DNA from: Lachnospiraceae bacterium
Lineage (GTDB): Bacteria > Bacillota > Clostridia > Lachnospirales > Lachnospiraceae
NCBI GenBank assembly: GCA_029008875.1
Contig: JAQXJP010000007.1
Location: forward strand, 1 to 64,000
Reading direction: 5' to 3'
DNA: 64,000 bases
The notes below the pieces were generated by a model. That model was not told the origin of the DNA. It did no database searches and worked only from the letters and a program-made list of their open reading frames with translations. Numbering within the stretch: the stretch's first letter is position 1; every line of letters starts with the position of its first letter. Positions 1 through 9,838 of the stretch are shown here, piece after piece. A program made the position numbers and the translations under genes.

Positions 1-108
1 TCGAATTGCAGTTGCCAGATTGGAGTTTACTCCATCGATTCCGATTTTTGCCAATATGGATGTGAGCGCGGCAAACACCGCAGATAAAATTGCAAACAGT
101 AGCCACAT
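1..108 (-). CDS. EamA/DMT-family transporter, N-terminal fragment
   Basis: The gene runs off the left edge, so only its first 36 codons are present. They are read from an ATG at 108-106 with GGAGG (116-120) 7 nt upstream. The peptide opens with a hydrophobic helix (MWLLFAILSAVFAALTSILA) followed by KIGIDGVNSN, the way EamA drug/metabolite transporters usually begin: helix 1, a KxG loop, then helix 2. Substrate cannot be inferred. Only the start is seen, so another small multi-helix membrane protein is possible. Confidence 0.6.
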   Translation of the reverse strand, partial: MWLLFAILSAVFAALTSILAKIGIDGVNSNLATAIR

Positions 109-165
109 ATGTATTCCTCCTTATCTCTGACAGAACAAGAGTTTATCCATGGTAATTTTCAATCA

Positions 166-831
166 TCAGCCCCGAATATCCTTGACACACGCGACCTCAT
201 CTTCCCCCACGCTGCAGCAAAGAAAGAGCACGGACACTCCCGCTTCTCTTGCTTCTTCCAAGGCCTCCCCGAACTCCGGGTGCATCTTCACATTTGCCCG
301 CACTTCTGTGATTCCTTCCATCTGTATCACAAATGCGATAGACGCGCGGTAGCCTTCCTCCACAGCCTTTGTCAGCTCCCGCAAATGCTTCACGCCCCGC
401 TCCGTGGGTGCATCCGGAAAATAGCCGATTCCATCCACCTCAAGGGTGCAACCTTTCACCTCCATGAGATATTTCTCCTGCCCCTTTTCCATATAAAAAT
501 CAACACGGGAATTCCCGAAGGTATATTCCGATCGAACATAATCGAACCCTTGGGTTGCCAACCACTCTCCCGCAATCTTGTTGGGAGCCTGGGAGTCAAT
601 GTTAATCCATCCTATCCCCGGCTTTTTCACGGTAATCAGATCATATTTTGTCTTGCGATTTGGGTTTTGTGCCTCCTCCAGAATGACATCCGCTCCCGGC
701 AACAACAATTCCCTGCACCTTCCCGTATTTTTTACGTGAACCGTCTCCGCCCTGCCCCCAATCTCCACATGGGCGATAAAGCGATTGGGGCGGTCGATGA
801 ATTTTCCGTGCACAATCCTTTGATATTTCAT
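166..831 (-). CDS. sfsA: SfsA, sugar fermentation stimulation protein / nuclease
   Basis: Full-length SfsA (221 aa; the family is about 220-240). The N-terminal part (residues 1-80) matches the OB-like nucleic-acid-binding half, with the VHVKNTGRC segment near 31-39. The C-terminal half has the PD-(D/E)XK nuclease-like residues: D111 in SRVDFYM, E124 and K126 in LMEVKG, then the family motif FPDAPTERG near 138. SfsA was named from maltose metabolism effects in E. coli; its role in Clostridia is not established. The start overlaps the stop of the upstream small gene by 4 nt (828-831), so the two are translationally coupled. Confidence 0.93.
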   Translation of the reverse strand: MKYQRIVHGKFIDRPNRFIAHVEIGGRAETVHVKNTGRCRELLLPGADVILEEAQNPNRKTKYDLITVKKPGIGWINIDSQAPNKIAGEWLATQGFDYVRSEYTFGNSRVDFYMEKGQEKYLMEVKGCTLEVDGIGYFPDAPTERGVKHLRELTKAVEEGYRASIAFVIQMEGITEVRANVKMHPEFGEALEEAREAGVSVLFLCCSVGEDEVACVKDIRG

Positions 832-1058
832 GGCATCATACCGCAGCCGGTTCGCCCGGGCATGTCATCCCCTTTTACATATCCGGCGCAAAACTCCATA
901 TTAATCTGACGAAGTTCCTTTTTTCCGTCAATATAGTCCTGATACATCTCCGCAAGGCCCGGCATACAGCCGTCACAGTTTGCCTCAATATTTCCCAGGG
1001 ATTCCGCTACAATTCGCTCTCTTTCCTCCCTTGTGGTCTCACTAATCAAATATCCCAT
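828..1058 (-). CDS. Small cysteine-containing protein, function unknown
   Basis: A 76-aa soluble protein I cannot assign to a family. It has a strong ribosome site (AAGGAGG, 6-7 nt before the ATG). Its C-terminal half holds four cysteines (CDGC near 28-31, plus two near 57 and 72) and a GLAEMYQDYIDGKK helix. The four cysteines could bind a metal, but the spacing matches no motif I know. It overlaps sfsA by 4 nt, so it is expressed with it; that coupling and the good Shine-Dalgarno sequence are the evidence that it is a real gene. Confidence 0.75.
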   Translation of the reverse strand: MGYLISETTREERERIVAESLGNIEANCDGCMPGLAEMYQDYIDGKKELRQINMEFCAGYVKGDDMPGRTGCGMMP

Positions 1059-1102
1059 GATTCCTCCTTAATTTCTTCCAAAATAACCTCTTCGGCAGTT
1101 TT

Positions 1103-1624
1103 TCAAAAAAATCCCTCTTCCAGCAGTTTTTCCAACACCAGCGCCTCACGCTCCATCATGTGCCTGGCAATGTCCGAGGTTTTGTCGCCGTGGTCGTGAT
1201 TCCGATTGGCTTCTATGGCAGACCGCGGGTCTGTCCAGACCAGGGTAAATTCCTCTTCGGCCTCATAGTCATCCAATCGCTGATGAACCGCCTCGTCCTC
1301 GACATCACAGAGATAATAGAAATTTTCCTGAATGAACAAGTCCTCAATTTTCCCCTTCTCTTTTCTCAATATATACCCGTATTCCCGGACCGACTCCGGG
1401 ACAACGCACAGCCCCACTTCCTCCATCACTTCCCGGATCAAGGTCTCCAAATGGGCTTCCCCTTCCTGTATGCCTCCGCCCGGGAATTTGTAATAATCAT
1501 ATTTTTTGCTGTGCACCAGAGCAATTTTATCTCCGCGGATAATCACTCCCCTGACGGAGGGCCTTCTCCCCACCGTTCCGTCCGACCTGTAATTTTTAAA
1601 ATCAAAGGTAAACAGTGTTCTCAT
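1103..1624 (-). CDS. NUDIX hydrolase
   Basis: A 173-aa protein of the NUDIX superfamily, which hydrolyses nucleoside diphosphates linked to another group. The full Nudix box GX5EX7REUXEEXGU is present at residues 50-72 (G50, E56, R64-E65, E68-E69, G71), so the metal-binding catalytic helix is intact. Substrate cannot be told from the sequence. An ATG at 1624 follows GGGGGAAGAG. It lies 26 nt after the antiporter stop and in front of the small protein and sfsA, a likely minus-strand transcription unit. Confidence 0.88.
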   Translation of the reverse strand: MRTLFTFDFKNYRSDGTVGRRPSVRGVIIRGDKIALVHSKKYDYYKFPGGGIQEGEAHLETLIREVMEEVGLCVVPESVREYGYILRKEKGKIEDLFIQENFYYLCDVEDEAVHQRLDDYEAEEEFTLVWTDPRSAIEANRNHDHGDKTSDIARHMMEREALVLEKLLEEGFF

Positions 1625-1650
1625 CTCTTCCCCCTACTTATTGTTTCCCA

Positions 1651-2829
1651 TTACCCTTTTTGCAAAAAGCGCCGGTAACTGATATCGATGGCAAAAGCCC
1701 CCAGCGGGGCAGTCAACACAATGGCAAGAACCGCCACCGTAAGAACCAAATCGCCGCATGCCAGCCCCATAGCTAGGGGAATCCCTCCAATCGCCGCCTG
1801 CACCGTGGCCTTTGGCGTATATGCCAGCATGGTAAACAGTCGCTCCTTCGAGCGCAATCCTGTCCCAAGCAGGCAGACAAAAACCCCGGCCATCCGAAAG
1901 ACCAAAGCACCAATAATCACAAGGAGAGCTCCGATTCCCACATTTTCCAGATACCGGATGTTCACCGTAGCGCCGACCAGGACAAATAGGAACACTTCCG
2001 CTGCAACCCACAGTTTGTTATATTTTACTGCCAATCTCTTTGCAACCGGTTCCCGGTATTTTTGCAAAGCAACTCCCAGAAACATAATGGCAATCAACGA
2101 AGAAAACGTGATGGCAGTACTTATGTAATCTTCCGCTGCCACAAGCAAAAAGGATAAGGAGAGAATGATCAGCACTTTGCTGGTGTCTCTCATATGTACC
2201 TTTTCAAAGAATCTTGCCAGAACAAATCCCGCCAACCCTCCAATCAGGATGCCCAGAACAATGGATACGGGAATATTCAAAAAGCGAATCACCGACACCC
2301 CCTGCCCCTGGGTTAACCCCACAAATGTAGTAAACAACACTATCACATAGACGTCATCCACCGAGGCTCCCGCCAAAATCAGTTGTGGTATCCCCTGCTT
2401 TGTGCCATATCCCTCCTCCATCACTTTCACCATCCGCGGTACAACCACCGCCGGGGAGACCGCCGCAAGGACAGCCCCCATGATTGCAGCCTCCAGCAGG
2501 CTCATTCCAAGCAGCCTCGGCGCCAGAAGCAGCATGCCGAGAAGTTCAAAGGTGGCCGGAACAAAACACATCATAACAGCGGGTCTTCCGATTCTTTTCA
2601 GCCCGGAAATATCCAGGCTAAGTCCCGCTCTTGTCAGGATAATAATCAGCGCAATCTTCCGAAGTTCCGGGGATATGGATAACAGGGAGGGATCAATCCA
2701 ATTCAACACATAGGGTCCCAACAGGATCCCGGTGAACAGCATTCCCAGCAGGCTGGGCAACTTGCATTTTTGACAAAGCCATCCCAGTGCCATGCCAATC
2801 ACCAAAATGAGTGCAATACTGAGCAACAT
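1651..2829 (-). CDS. Cation/proton antiporter (CPA family)
   Basis: A 392-aa integral membrane protein with about 12 hydrophobic segments and the layout of Na+/H+ exchanger domain proteins. It exchanges monovalent cations for protons across the cytoplasmic membrane. The conserved core includes the ASVDDVYVIVLF helix with paired aspartates in the middle and SLIAIMFLGVAL later. I chose the ATG at 2829 because GGAGG lies 8 nt before it; an in-frame ATG at 2844 has no such site. There is no C-terminal TrkA-N/RCK domain, so it is a short-form antiporter. Upstream is the 52-bp repeat array. Confidence 0.85.
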   Translation of the reverse strand: MLLSIALILVIGMALGWLCQKCKLPSLLGMLFTGILLGPYVLNWIDPSLLSISPELRKIALIIILTRAGLSLDISGLKRIGRPAVMMCFVPATFELLGMLLLAPRLLGMSLLEAAIMGAVLAAVSPAVVVPRMVKVMEEGYGTKQGIPQLILAGASVDDVYVIVLFTTFVGLTQGQGVSVIRFLNIPVSIVLGILIGGLAGFVLARFFEKVHMRDTSKVLIILSLSFLLVAAEDYISTAITFSSLIAIMFLGVALQKYREPVAKRLAVKYNKLWVAAEVFLFVLVGATVNIRYLENVGIGALLVIIGALVFRMAGVFVCLLGTGLRSKERLFTMLAYTPKATVQAAIGGIPLAMGLACGDLVLTVAVLAIVLTAPLGAFAIDISYRRFLQKG

Positions 2830-2923
2830 GATCTCTTCCTCCATGCCTTAATACAACGTACACCGAAAATATAGCACTTTCTCTTTTCTTTCGCAATTCT
2901 TTCCCCATTCATGTAGCGCCTTT

Positions 2924-3185
2924 TCCCCCGCTTACTTCTTCTCGCGGGGTATGAGCCGCTCATCTCCCCTTCCTATACCCCGCTTACTTTTTCTCGCGGG
3001 GTATGGGCCGCGCCTTTCTTCTTCCCATACCCCGCTTATTTTTTCTCGCGGGGTATGGGCTGTCTCTTTCTTCTTCCTATACCCCGCTTTCTTCTTCTCG
3101 CGGGGTATGGGCCGCTCATCTCTTCTTCCTATACCCCGCCTGTTCTTTTCCCGGGGTACACACAGCATATTTTCCTTCCCCATAC
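2924..3185. repeat. Tandem palindromic repeat array 1, 52-bp period
   Basis: Five units with a constant 52-bp period (CCCC of each core at 2926, 2978, 3030, 3082, 3134). Each has a palindromic core of about 28 nt, arms TACCCCGC and GCGGGGTA around a 12-nt pyrimidine-rich loop, then a 24-nt segment shared within this array (TGGGCCG... ending TTCCTA). The last unit is degenerate. Because 52 is not a multiple of 3, reading frames rotate from unit to unit, so the open frames across it are probably not genes. It fills the space between the groEL terminator and the antiporter. The same core and period recur at 61777-62102. Confidence 0.93.
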
Positions 3186-3225
3186 CAAAGGAAGACAGAA
3201 AGATTCCATCTCAAGCATTGCAAAG

Positions 3226-3262
3226 AAAAACCCCTTCCGCATCACACGCGGAAGGGGTTTTT
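3226..3262 (-). terminator. Intrinsic terminator of groESL
   Basis: A perfect hairpin: AACCCCTTCCGC, 7-nt loop, GCGGAAGGGGTT, flanked by A and T runs on both sides. It lies 56 nt after the groEL stop, so it can end the operon; the symmetrical A/T runs let it work in both directions. Confidence 0.92.
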
Positions 3263-3317
3263 GAAATTCATCCAGCCAATCAACCGGCACGTAGCCTCAA
3301 TGCAAATTGTTTTTTGT

Positions 3318-4961
<1,644 letters not shown>

Positions 4962-5029
4962 TTATATTCTATACTGACTTATTGAAAAAATAATTGCTTC
5001 TTGTGAATATCGTCTGATTCTTCCGATAA

Positions 5030-5314
5030 TTATTCCACAACCGCAAGAATATCATTCTGTCTTACGATAATGTATTCCTGACCATCAAGCTTTACTTCGG
5101 TTCCCGCATATTTGGAATAGATCACCTTCTGACCTTCCTTCACCTGCATTACCACTTCCTTGCCGTCAACCATTCCTCCGGGTCCGACTGCAATCACCTC
5201 TGCCTCCTGCGGTTTCTCCTGGGCACTTGAAGTGAGAATAATTCCTGACTTTGTGGTCTCTTCTGCTTCCAGCTGCTTTAATACAACTCTGTCTGTTAAT
5301 GGTACTAACTTCAT
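5030..5314 (-). CDS. groS: Co-chaperonin GroES (10 kDa)
   Basis: Full-length GroES (94 aa), the lid of the GroEL chamber. It begins MKLVPLTDRVVLKQ and carries the mobile loop (about residues 17-32, EETTKSGIILTSSAQEK) and the GPGG segment. AAGGAGG precedes the ATG. It is the first gene of the groESL operon; its leader contains the CIRCE operator. Confidence 0.99.
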   Translation of the reverse strand: MKLVPLTDRVVLKQLEAEETTKSGIILTSSAQEKPQEAEVIAVGPGGMVDGKEVVMQVKEGQKVIYSKYAGTEVKLDGQEYIIVRQNDILAVVE

Positions 5315-5338
5315 TTCTGTAAGCCTCCTTTAAATTTG

Positions 5339-5365
5339 TTAGCACTCAATTAAACCGAGTGCTAA
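5339..5365 (-). promoter_or_regulatory. CIRCE operator (HrcA-binding)
   Basis: A perfect CIRCE element: TTAGCACTC, 9-nt spacer, GAGTGCTAA. In Firmicutes this binds the heat-shock repressor HrcA, itself stabilised by GroEL, so groESL is expected to be heat-inducible. It lies between the predicted -10 box and the groES ribosome site. hrcA is not in this window. Confidence 0.97.
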
Positions 5366-5379
5366 ATCGTTCTGTAAAT

Positions 5380-5408
5380 AAAATATCACTGCTGATTTTC
5401 AATGTCAA
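5380..5408 (-). promoter_or_regulatory. SigA-type promoter of groESL
   Basis: On the minus strand: TTGACA (5408-5403), a 17-nt spacer, TATTTT (5385-5380), directly upstream of CIRCE. An imperfect hairpin (ATATCACTG 5383-5391 with CAGTGATAT 5409-5417, followed by TTTTATTT) overlaps it and may also act as terminator of the upstream GH53 gene. Confidence 0.8.
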
Positions 5409-5445
5409 CAGTGATATCAGAAGTTTATATTTATTTTATTTTCTC

Positions 5446-6750
5446 TTAATTGACGGTTCCGTATTTCAGATACTTAAACACCTTGAGAGACTCCAGCGGA
5501 TGGCCCTCGAAATCAAACATTGCCTGATTGTCCCAGGAGCATCCTCCATAGTATTTTCCGGCGTCGTTGGGATCATACTGACCGGCATAGCTGCTGGCCC
5601 ATCCGCTTCCGTACTGTTCCCATTTTGCGGAGTTGTTCTCTGTGGGCGCTCCCACCGGAATCCATACGCCCTCCCAGTAGAACACCCCGCTGGCCCCGGC
5701 TTCGCTTGCCGCCGCGCAGATGTCACGCACCATGTCAGCCTGTCCCTGAACGGACACCTCGTATCCATCCACCCCATCGGAATAACTGTTACCCGCGCCA
5801 TCTCCGTCCTCGGAGGTATAGGGATAGGAGGTTTCTGCAATCACCACCTTCTTGCCGTACTTTTGCACGATATTGCTCACCACTTCCTGCATATTTTCCA
5901 TGGTTCCGTCCCAGTACGGATAGTAAGACAATCCCATGACATCATAATCCACTTCGTATTTTTCCAACAGAGCCGCATTATGGTCAATCATATACGCCTG
6001 ATCGATGGTAGTGTAATGAACCACAATCTGAATTTCCTTATCATAGTTATCGGAAATCTCTCTCACTGCATCGCTTCCCGACTTCAACAGCTGCATTATG
6101 GTAATGGGATTCTTCTCCCCCGACAGACCGTTGTTGATCTCGTTTCCGATCTGAACCATTCCCACATCCACACCGGCATCCAGGATCTCGGTCAGGCTCT
6201 CAATGGTAAAATCATGCAGCGCCTCACCCTTTTCTTCCGGCCCCATATCCTCCCATGCCTTCGGTGCAAACTGCTTCCGCGGGTCTGCCCAGAAATCCGA
6301 ATAGTGAAAATCGATACATACCTTCATTCCATACTTTGTGGCTCTTTTCCCCAGTTCGATCGCCGTGGCCACATCATTGTTGCCGCCGCCGTATCCGTTT
6401 CCCTCTGCATCGTAGGGATCATTCCACACGCGAATCCGGATATAATTCACTCCGGACTGGGCAAGGGTCATAAAGACATCCTGCTCCTCCCCCTCGTAAT
6501 TGTAATAGGTAACTCCGCTGTTTTCTTCCACGAGCACGGATGAGGCATCCATTCCCCGAATAAAATCATCTGCGAGATTGGCAATGGGTTCCACGGTAAT
6601 ATCCGCTTCCTCCGCCTCGGTGGGCAATTCGAAGGACATCTCCTTCAAATCCGGCACCTTGTTTTTCCCCACACTGCAACCGGATACTGCACCAGCCAAA
6701 AGCCCCACACACAATACCGCCGATAACGCCTGAATGATTCCTCGTTTCAT
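5446..6750 (-). CDS. Secreted arabinogalactan endo-beta-1,4-galactanase (GH53)
   Basis: A glycoside hydrolase family 53 lipoprotein of 434 aa. It cleaves beta-1,4-galactan side chains of pectin outside the cell. The start at 6750 has GGAGG 8 nt upstream and gives a lipoprotein signal peptide (MKRGIIQALSAVLCVGLLAG) with a lipobox VSGC at about Cys25. The retaining catalytic pair is visible: acid/base E204 in GNEINNG and nucleophile E306 in VIAETSYP. An ATG at 6810 would add 20 polar residues and hide the signal peptide. It is divergent from an AraC regulator, its likely activator. No galactan transporter or beta-galactosidase lies next to it. The B. subtilis counterpart is GanB. Confidence 0.94.
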   Translation of the reverse strand: MKRGIIQALSAVLCVGLLAGAVSGCSVGKNKVPDLKEMSFELPTEAEEADITVEPIANLADDFIRGMDASSVLVEENSGVTYYNYEGEEQDVFMTLAQSGVNYIRIRVWNDPYDAEGNGYGGGNNDVATAIELGKRATKYGMKVCIDFHYSDFWADPRKQFAPKAWEDMGPEEKGEALHDFTIESLTEILDAGVDVGMVQIGNEINNGLSGEKNPITIMQLLKSGSDAVREISDNYDKEIQIVVHYTTIDQAYMIDHNAALLEKYEVDYDVMGLSYYPYWDGTMENMQEVVSNIVQKYGKKVVIAETSYPYTSEDGDGAGNSYSDGVDGYEVSVQGQADMVRDICAAASEAGASGVFYWEGVWIPVGAPTENNSAKWEQYGSGWASSYAGQYDPNDAGKYYGGCSWDNQAMFDFEGHPLESLKVFKYLKYGTVN

Positions 6751-6868
6751 TTGATTTATCCTCCTTTTTTTGAACCCCGACTTATGTTTAAGATACATCA
6801 TTGACAGCATTTACTCAATGAATTATACTCATCAAAAATTGATATATTCTCATATAAAGAGGTACAAA

Positions 6869-7648
6869 ATGATTGAAATTGTCAAAATGGGCGAAGATGC
6901 ATATCACGATGAGACTTTTACGGTGGACCGTCCAAACGGATTCCCTGAATATCTTCTCATCATCTCCAGAACCCCCGGCCGTTTTCTGGTGAATGGCGCA
7001 TGGGCGGATTATCCTGCAAACTGCGCAGTTATCTTTAAACCCTATCAAAAGCAGGCTTATACCGCAAGCGGCGACTGCTACATCGATTGTTGGATGCATT
7101 TCACTTCGGATCGCATGATTTTGGATGACCATTTTCCGTTCGGAACCCCCATCCCCTTGCAGCAGCCGGAGGAGATTTTTCAATTGTTCCACATCATCTG
7201 TTCCCAGTACTATGGGGTATCCTCCCACCGGGATTCCCTTCTGAACCAGTTGGTGGACTCTCTGGCCTACATGATTTCCGACGAAAATAAAACTGCCCCT
7301 CTCCCGGAGATCTATTACCAGCTCATCTCCCTTCGAAAAGAGATTTACTGGAAGCCTGCCGAGAAATGGACAGTTCCCTATATGGCGAAAAAACTCAACA
7401 TCAGCGCCGGATATCTGCATGCTATCTACCAGGAATATTTTCATACCACCTGCATGAAGGAGGTTATCATCAGCAGGATCAAATACGCCTGTGAACTGTT
7501 GGCATCCTGCAATCTGTCGGTTTTGGAGGTCGCAGAACAATGTGGATACAACAGCGTGGAACACTTTATCCGCCAGTTCAAATCCTCCATGGGCATCACC
7601 CCCGCCCAATACCGGAAAAAGCACGCCGTCCGTCAAATCAACCCGTAG
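6869..7648 (+). CDS. AraC-family transcriptional regulator
   Basis: About 259 aa with an N-terminal cupin-like sensor half (to about residue 130) and a C-terminal double helix-turn-helix (last 100 residues, including LSVLEVAEQCGYNSVEHF and the closing GITPAQYRKKH). I chose the ATG at 6869 because GAGG lies 6 nt before it; the ATGs at 6770 and 6818 have no such site and would run into the divergent galactanase promoter. The ligand is probably a sugar from galactan breakdown, inferred from the neighbour only. Its 3' end overlaps the convergent HAD gene by 16 bp. Confidence 0.9.
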   Translation: MIEIVKMGEDAYHDETFTVDRPNGFPEYLLIISRTPGRFLVNGAWADYPANCAVIFKPYQKQAYTASGDCYIDCWMHFTSDRMILDDHFPFGTPIPLQQPEEIFQLFHIICSQYYGVSSHRDSLLNQLVDSLAYMISDENKTAPLPEIYYQLISLRKEIYWKPAEKWTVPYMAKKLNISAGYLHAIYQEYFHTTCMKEVIISRIKYACELLASCNLSVLEVAEQCGYNSVEHFIRQFKSSMGITPAQYRKKHAVRQINP

Positions 7649-8418
7649 TGCTCCATAGCGAGGTACAATCCATCTTCATGAATATCCGCCGTCACGTACT
7701 CCGCGGCATCCATGGCCGGTTTTGTAGCATTGCCCATGGCAATCCCATGTCCCACATACTGCAGCATGTCCAGATCGTTGATGCTGTCCCCAATGGCGTA
7801 GGTATCCTCCAGCGGGACCTGCAAATAATCACACACCCACTGAATTCCGGTGGCTTTGGACGACCCCTTGGGCACAAATTCCACCACGTTCTCCGTGTGC
7901 TCCAAAATATCAAAATCCTTGGAGATTTCCCGTTTGATAGTATCGTAATCCGTTGTGGGTAACACATCCGCAGAAAACTTATTAATCTCTATATCTTCCG
8001 TATATCCATCGAGGGGAACCGCTCTCTCCTGCATTTCCTCAAACAGATATGCCACAAAGGGATCCTCCTCAAAGCCATGTTTGGAAATCCAGTGTTTTTT
8101 CGGCCCCTCCAGAACCACCGGCATATGGCAGGCATCCAGCACCTCCACAATCTCACGAACCCGTTCCGGGGAGATCAAATTGGAAAAGAGTACCTTGCCC
8201 TCCATCTCCACATGATTTCCGCAAGCGGCCACAATTCCGTCAAAGCCCAGAGCCAAAAGTCTCTCATCCTGAATGTTTCCTCTTGCTCTTCCGCTACACA
8301 AAAAAGTCTTATGGCCGTTTTCCTTTAATTTTTCAATCGCCACCCTTGTGCTTTCCGGAATCTCCATGTGCTCGTCCCAAAGGGTTCCGTCTATATCAAA
8401 AAATATCAGTTTTGGCAT
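7633..8418 (-). CDS. Cof-type HAD hydrolase (sugar/nucleotide phosphatase)
   Basis: A HAD-superfamily phosphatase of about 261 aa. Motif I FFDIDGTLWDE is at the very start when the ATG at 8418 is used (GAGAGGAAG upstream). The Cof/type-IIB cap domain is in the middle. Motif IV is YAIGDSINDLDML and is followed by GIAMGNATKPAMDAAEYV, the standard end of the Cof subfamily. Such enzymes dephosphorylate sugar phosphates, FMN or PLP; the substrate is not predictable. Its 3' end overlaps that of araC by 16 bp. Confidence 0.9.
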   Translation of the reverse strand: MPKLIFFDIDGTLWDEHMEIPESTRVAIEKLKENGHKTFLCSGRARGNIQDERLLALGFDGIVAACGNHVEMEGKVLFSNLISPERVREIVEVLDACHMPVVLEGPKKHWISKHGFEEDPFVAYLFEEMQERAVPLDGYTEDIEINKFSADVLPTTDYDTIKREISKDFDILEHTENVVEFVPKGSSKATGIQWVCDYLQVPLEDTYAIGDSINDLDMLQYVGHGIAMGNATKPAMDAAEYVTADIHEDGLYLAMEHYGLI

Positions 8419-8434
8419 TTTTCTTCCTCTCCAC

Positions 8435-8476
8435 ACAAAAATATGTCTCCTATTTTACACAAAACAGGAGACATAT
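8435..8476 (-). terminator. Intrinsic terminator of the CPBP-GntR-ABC operon
   Basis: On the minus strand an 11-bp stem (ATATGTCTCCT / AGGAGACATAT) with inner TTTT/AAAA pairing, followed by TTTTTG. It lies 66 nt after the last ABC permease gene and immediately before the HAD start. Confidence 0.85.
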
Positions 8477-8541
8477 TCAAGAATAGCACAGACACAAAAT
8501 TGCTATCATTTCCACATCAAGTTCTTTGCATGTTTTCCTTA

Positions 8542-9201
8542 TTACAGACTTCCGTCCAGTTTTTTCATCATGGACTTGTAGGTCATGGGATCCAACTCAT
8601 GCTTGTAGAAAACGCGGTTGACCAACATTCCTACCAACATGCCCAAAAGAACAAGCACATATCCCGCAAGGTAATACACCCAAACCGCAAGGTGAAGGCT
8701 CTTATCCCCGTAAATATATGCTCCGCAGGGCATAAACAAGCCCCACACACATACAAGTAATAAGAAAAACGCTGCCCAATAGTGCTTATACATCAGCGGT
8801 GTGATAGCTTCCGTGAGAAATACAACCGCTGCCACCAACAGAACAATGGTGTAGCTCACATCCGCATTTGCCGGGGTGATTGCAGCATAGATTCCGTGAA
8901 TCAGGGCAACCACCGTAAAGCAGAACAGCTCTGACAGAAAAATCAGGAAACCAAACATATCCACCGTAATCTTGCGGTAAAACGGAGATGCTTTCACTGC
9001 GGAAGGCACCGTCACAAGCAAAATCATCTGAGCCGGAACGGTACCGATCAATGCGATATAGAATCCTCCCAGCACATTGGAACAGCCGGTACAGATTTCG
9101 ATTCCGATTCCAATGGCAAGAAAAACGAGTGACATCGCAATCTGTCTCTTCACTCCTACGGAATAGGAGATTAGTTTTATGGATTTTTTCAAATTATTCA
9201 T
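8542..9201 (-). CDS. ABC exporter membrane protein (second subunit)
   Basis: A 219-aa polytopic protein with about six hydrophobic segments, no recognised catalytic motif, and a polar tail ending MMKKLDGSL. It overlaps the preceding membrane-protein gene by 8 nt, and that gene follows an ABC ATPase, so the two probably form the membrane part of one transporter of the YtrBCD/Bcr type. Substrate is unknown. It is the last gene of the operon. Confidence 0.78.
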   Translation of the reverse strand: MNNLKKSIKLISYSVGVKRQIAMSLVFLAIGIGIEICTGCSNVLGGFYIALIGTVPAQMILLVTVPSAVKASPFYRKITVDMFGFLIFLSELFCFTVVALIHGIYAAITPANADVSYTIVLLVAAVVFLTEAITPLMYKHYWAAFFLLLVCVWGLFMPCGAYIYGDKSLHLAVWVYYLAGYVLVLLGMLVGMLVNRVFYKHELDPMTYKSMMKKLDGSL

Positions 9202-9829
9202 CGTAATAACTCCTCTTCATAAAATGTCCTGCCAGTTTTATCTCCGCAAAAAGCATGGCAATCGCAACCATTACGCTAAACAATGCGGAAATCCAGTTTC
9301 CTATCGGAAATAAAACCCAAAATACCACGACAACCGCGCCCGTAATTCCCCCTTCCAAAACAATGGCAAACATGTGAGCCTGTGTGGTTAAAAAGAATCG
9401 ATTGATCATGACGCTCAATGTCTCAAGGGCCGCAAGTACCCCCCAGCCCGTCAACAGACTCCATATGCTGGCCGGTGTAAAAGCAATTCCTGTCACAAAA
9501 GTGATTATCCCGCACACAAGCAGCCACAAGTAGATGTGCACCCGGTCTGCAGCCACCCCGAGGAGCATGGTTTTCTCTCCGTAGAAGCTGGCCTGACATG
9601 CGGCAATCTGTCCGCCCTCCTTGTTGTGAAGCCCCGCAAATACCGAAATATCACCGTACAAGGGCACCATACCCACAAAGGAGAGTACAAGCAGGGACAC
9701 CGTCGTTTTCGTTCCGTAACCCAGCAGTGCAACCGCGGTATTTACCGCCAACAGCAGCACGAGGAATCCGCCCATCAGGAGGCGGTATTTCCGGGAGGTA
9801 AAAATCGTATATGCTTTCAACAATTTCAT
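9194..9829 (-). CDS. ABC exporter membrane protein (first subunit)
   Basis: About 211 aa with six hydrophobic segments (for example YRLLMGGFLVLLLAVNTAV at the start). The ATG at 9829 has AGGTGAT upstream; a GTG at 9838 directly abuts the ATPase stop and is the alternative start. No family signature was recognised beyond the ABC-permease-like layout. It sits between the ATPase gene and the second membrane subunit and overlaps the latter by 8 nt. Confidence 0.78.
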   Translation of the reverse strand: MKLLKAYTIFTSRKYRLLMGGFLVLLLAVNTAVALLGYGTKTTVSLLVLSFVGMVPLYGDISVFAGLHNKEGGQIAACQASFYGEKTMLLGVAADRVHIYLWLLVCGIITFVTGIAFTPASIWSLLTGWGVLAALETLSVMINRFFLTTQAHMFAIVLEGGITGAVVVVFWVLFPIGNWISALFSVMVAIAMLFAEIKLAGHFMKRSYYDE

Positions 9830-9838
9830 CTCTATCAC

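Noticed and set aside
2932-3183. Minus-strand 83-aa open frame over repeat array 1
   Set aside because: The 52-bp period rotates the frame, so the frame is open only because the repeat is poor in stop codons. No ribosome site.
2924-3185. CRISPR array
   Set aside because: The core-plus-spacer layout is CRISPR-like, but the 24-nt spacers are nearly identical to each other inside the array and there are no cas genes in the window. The same holds for 61777-62102.
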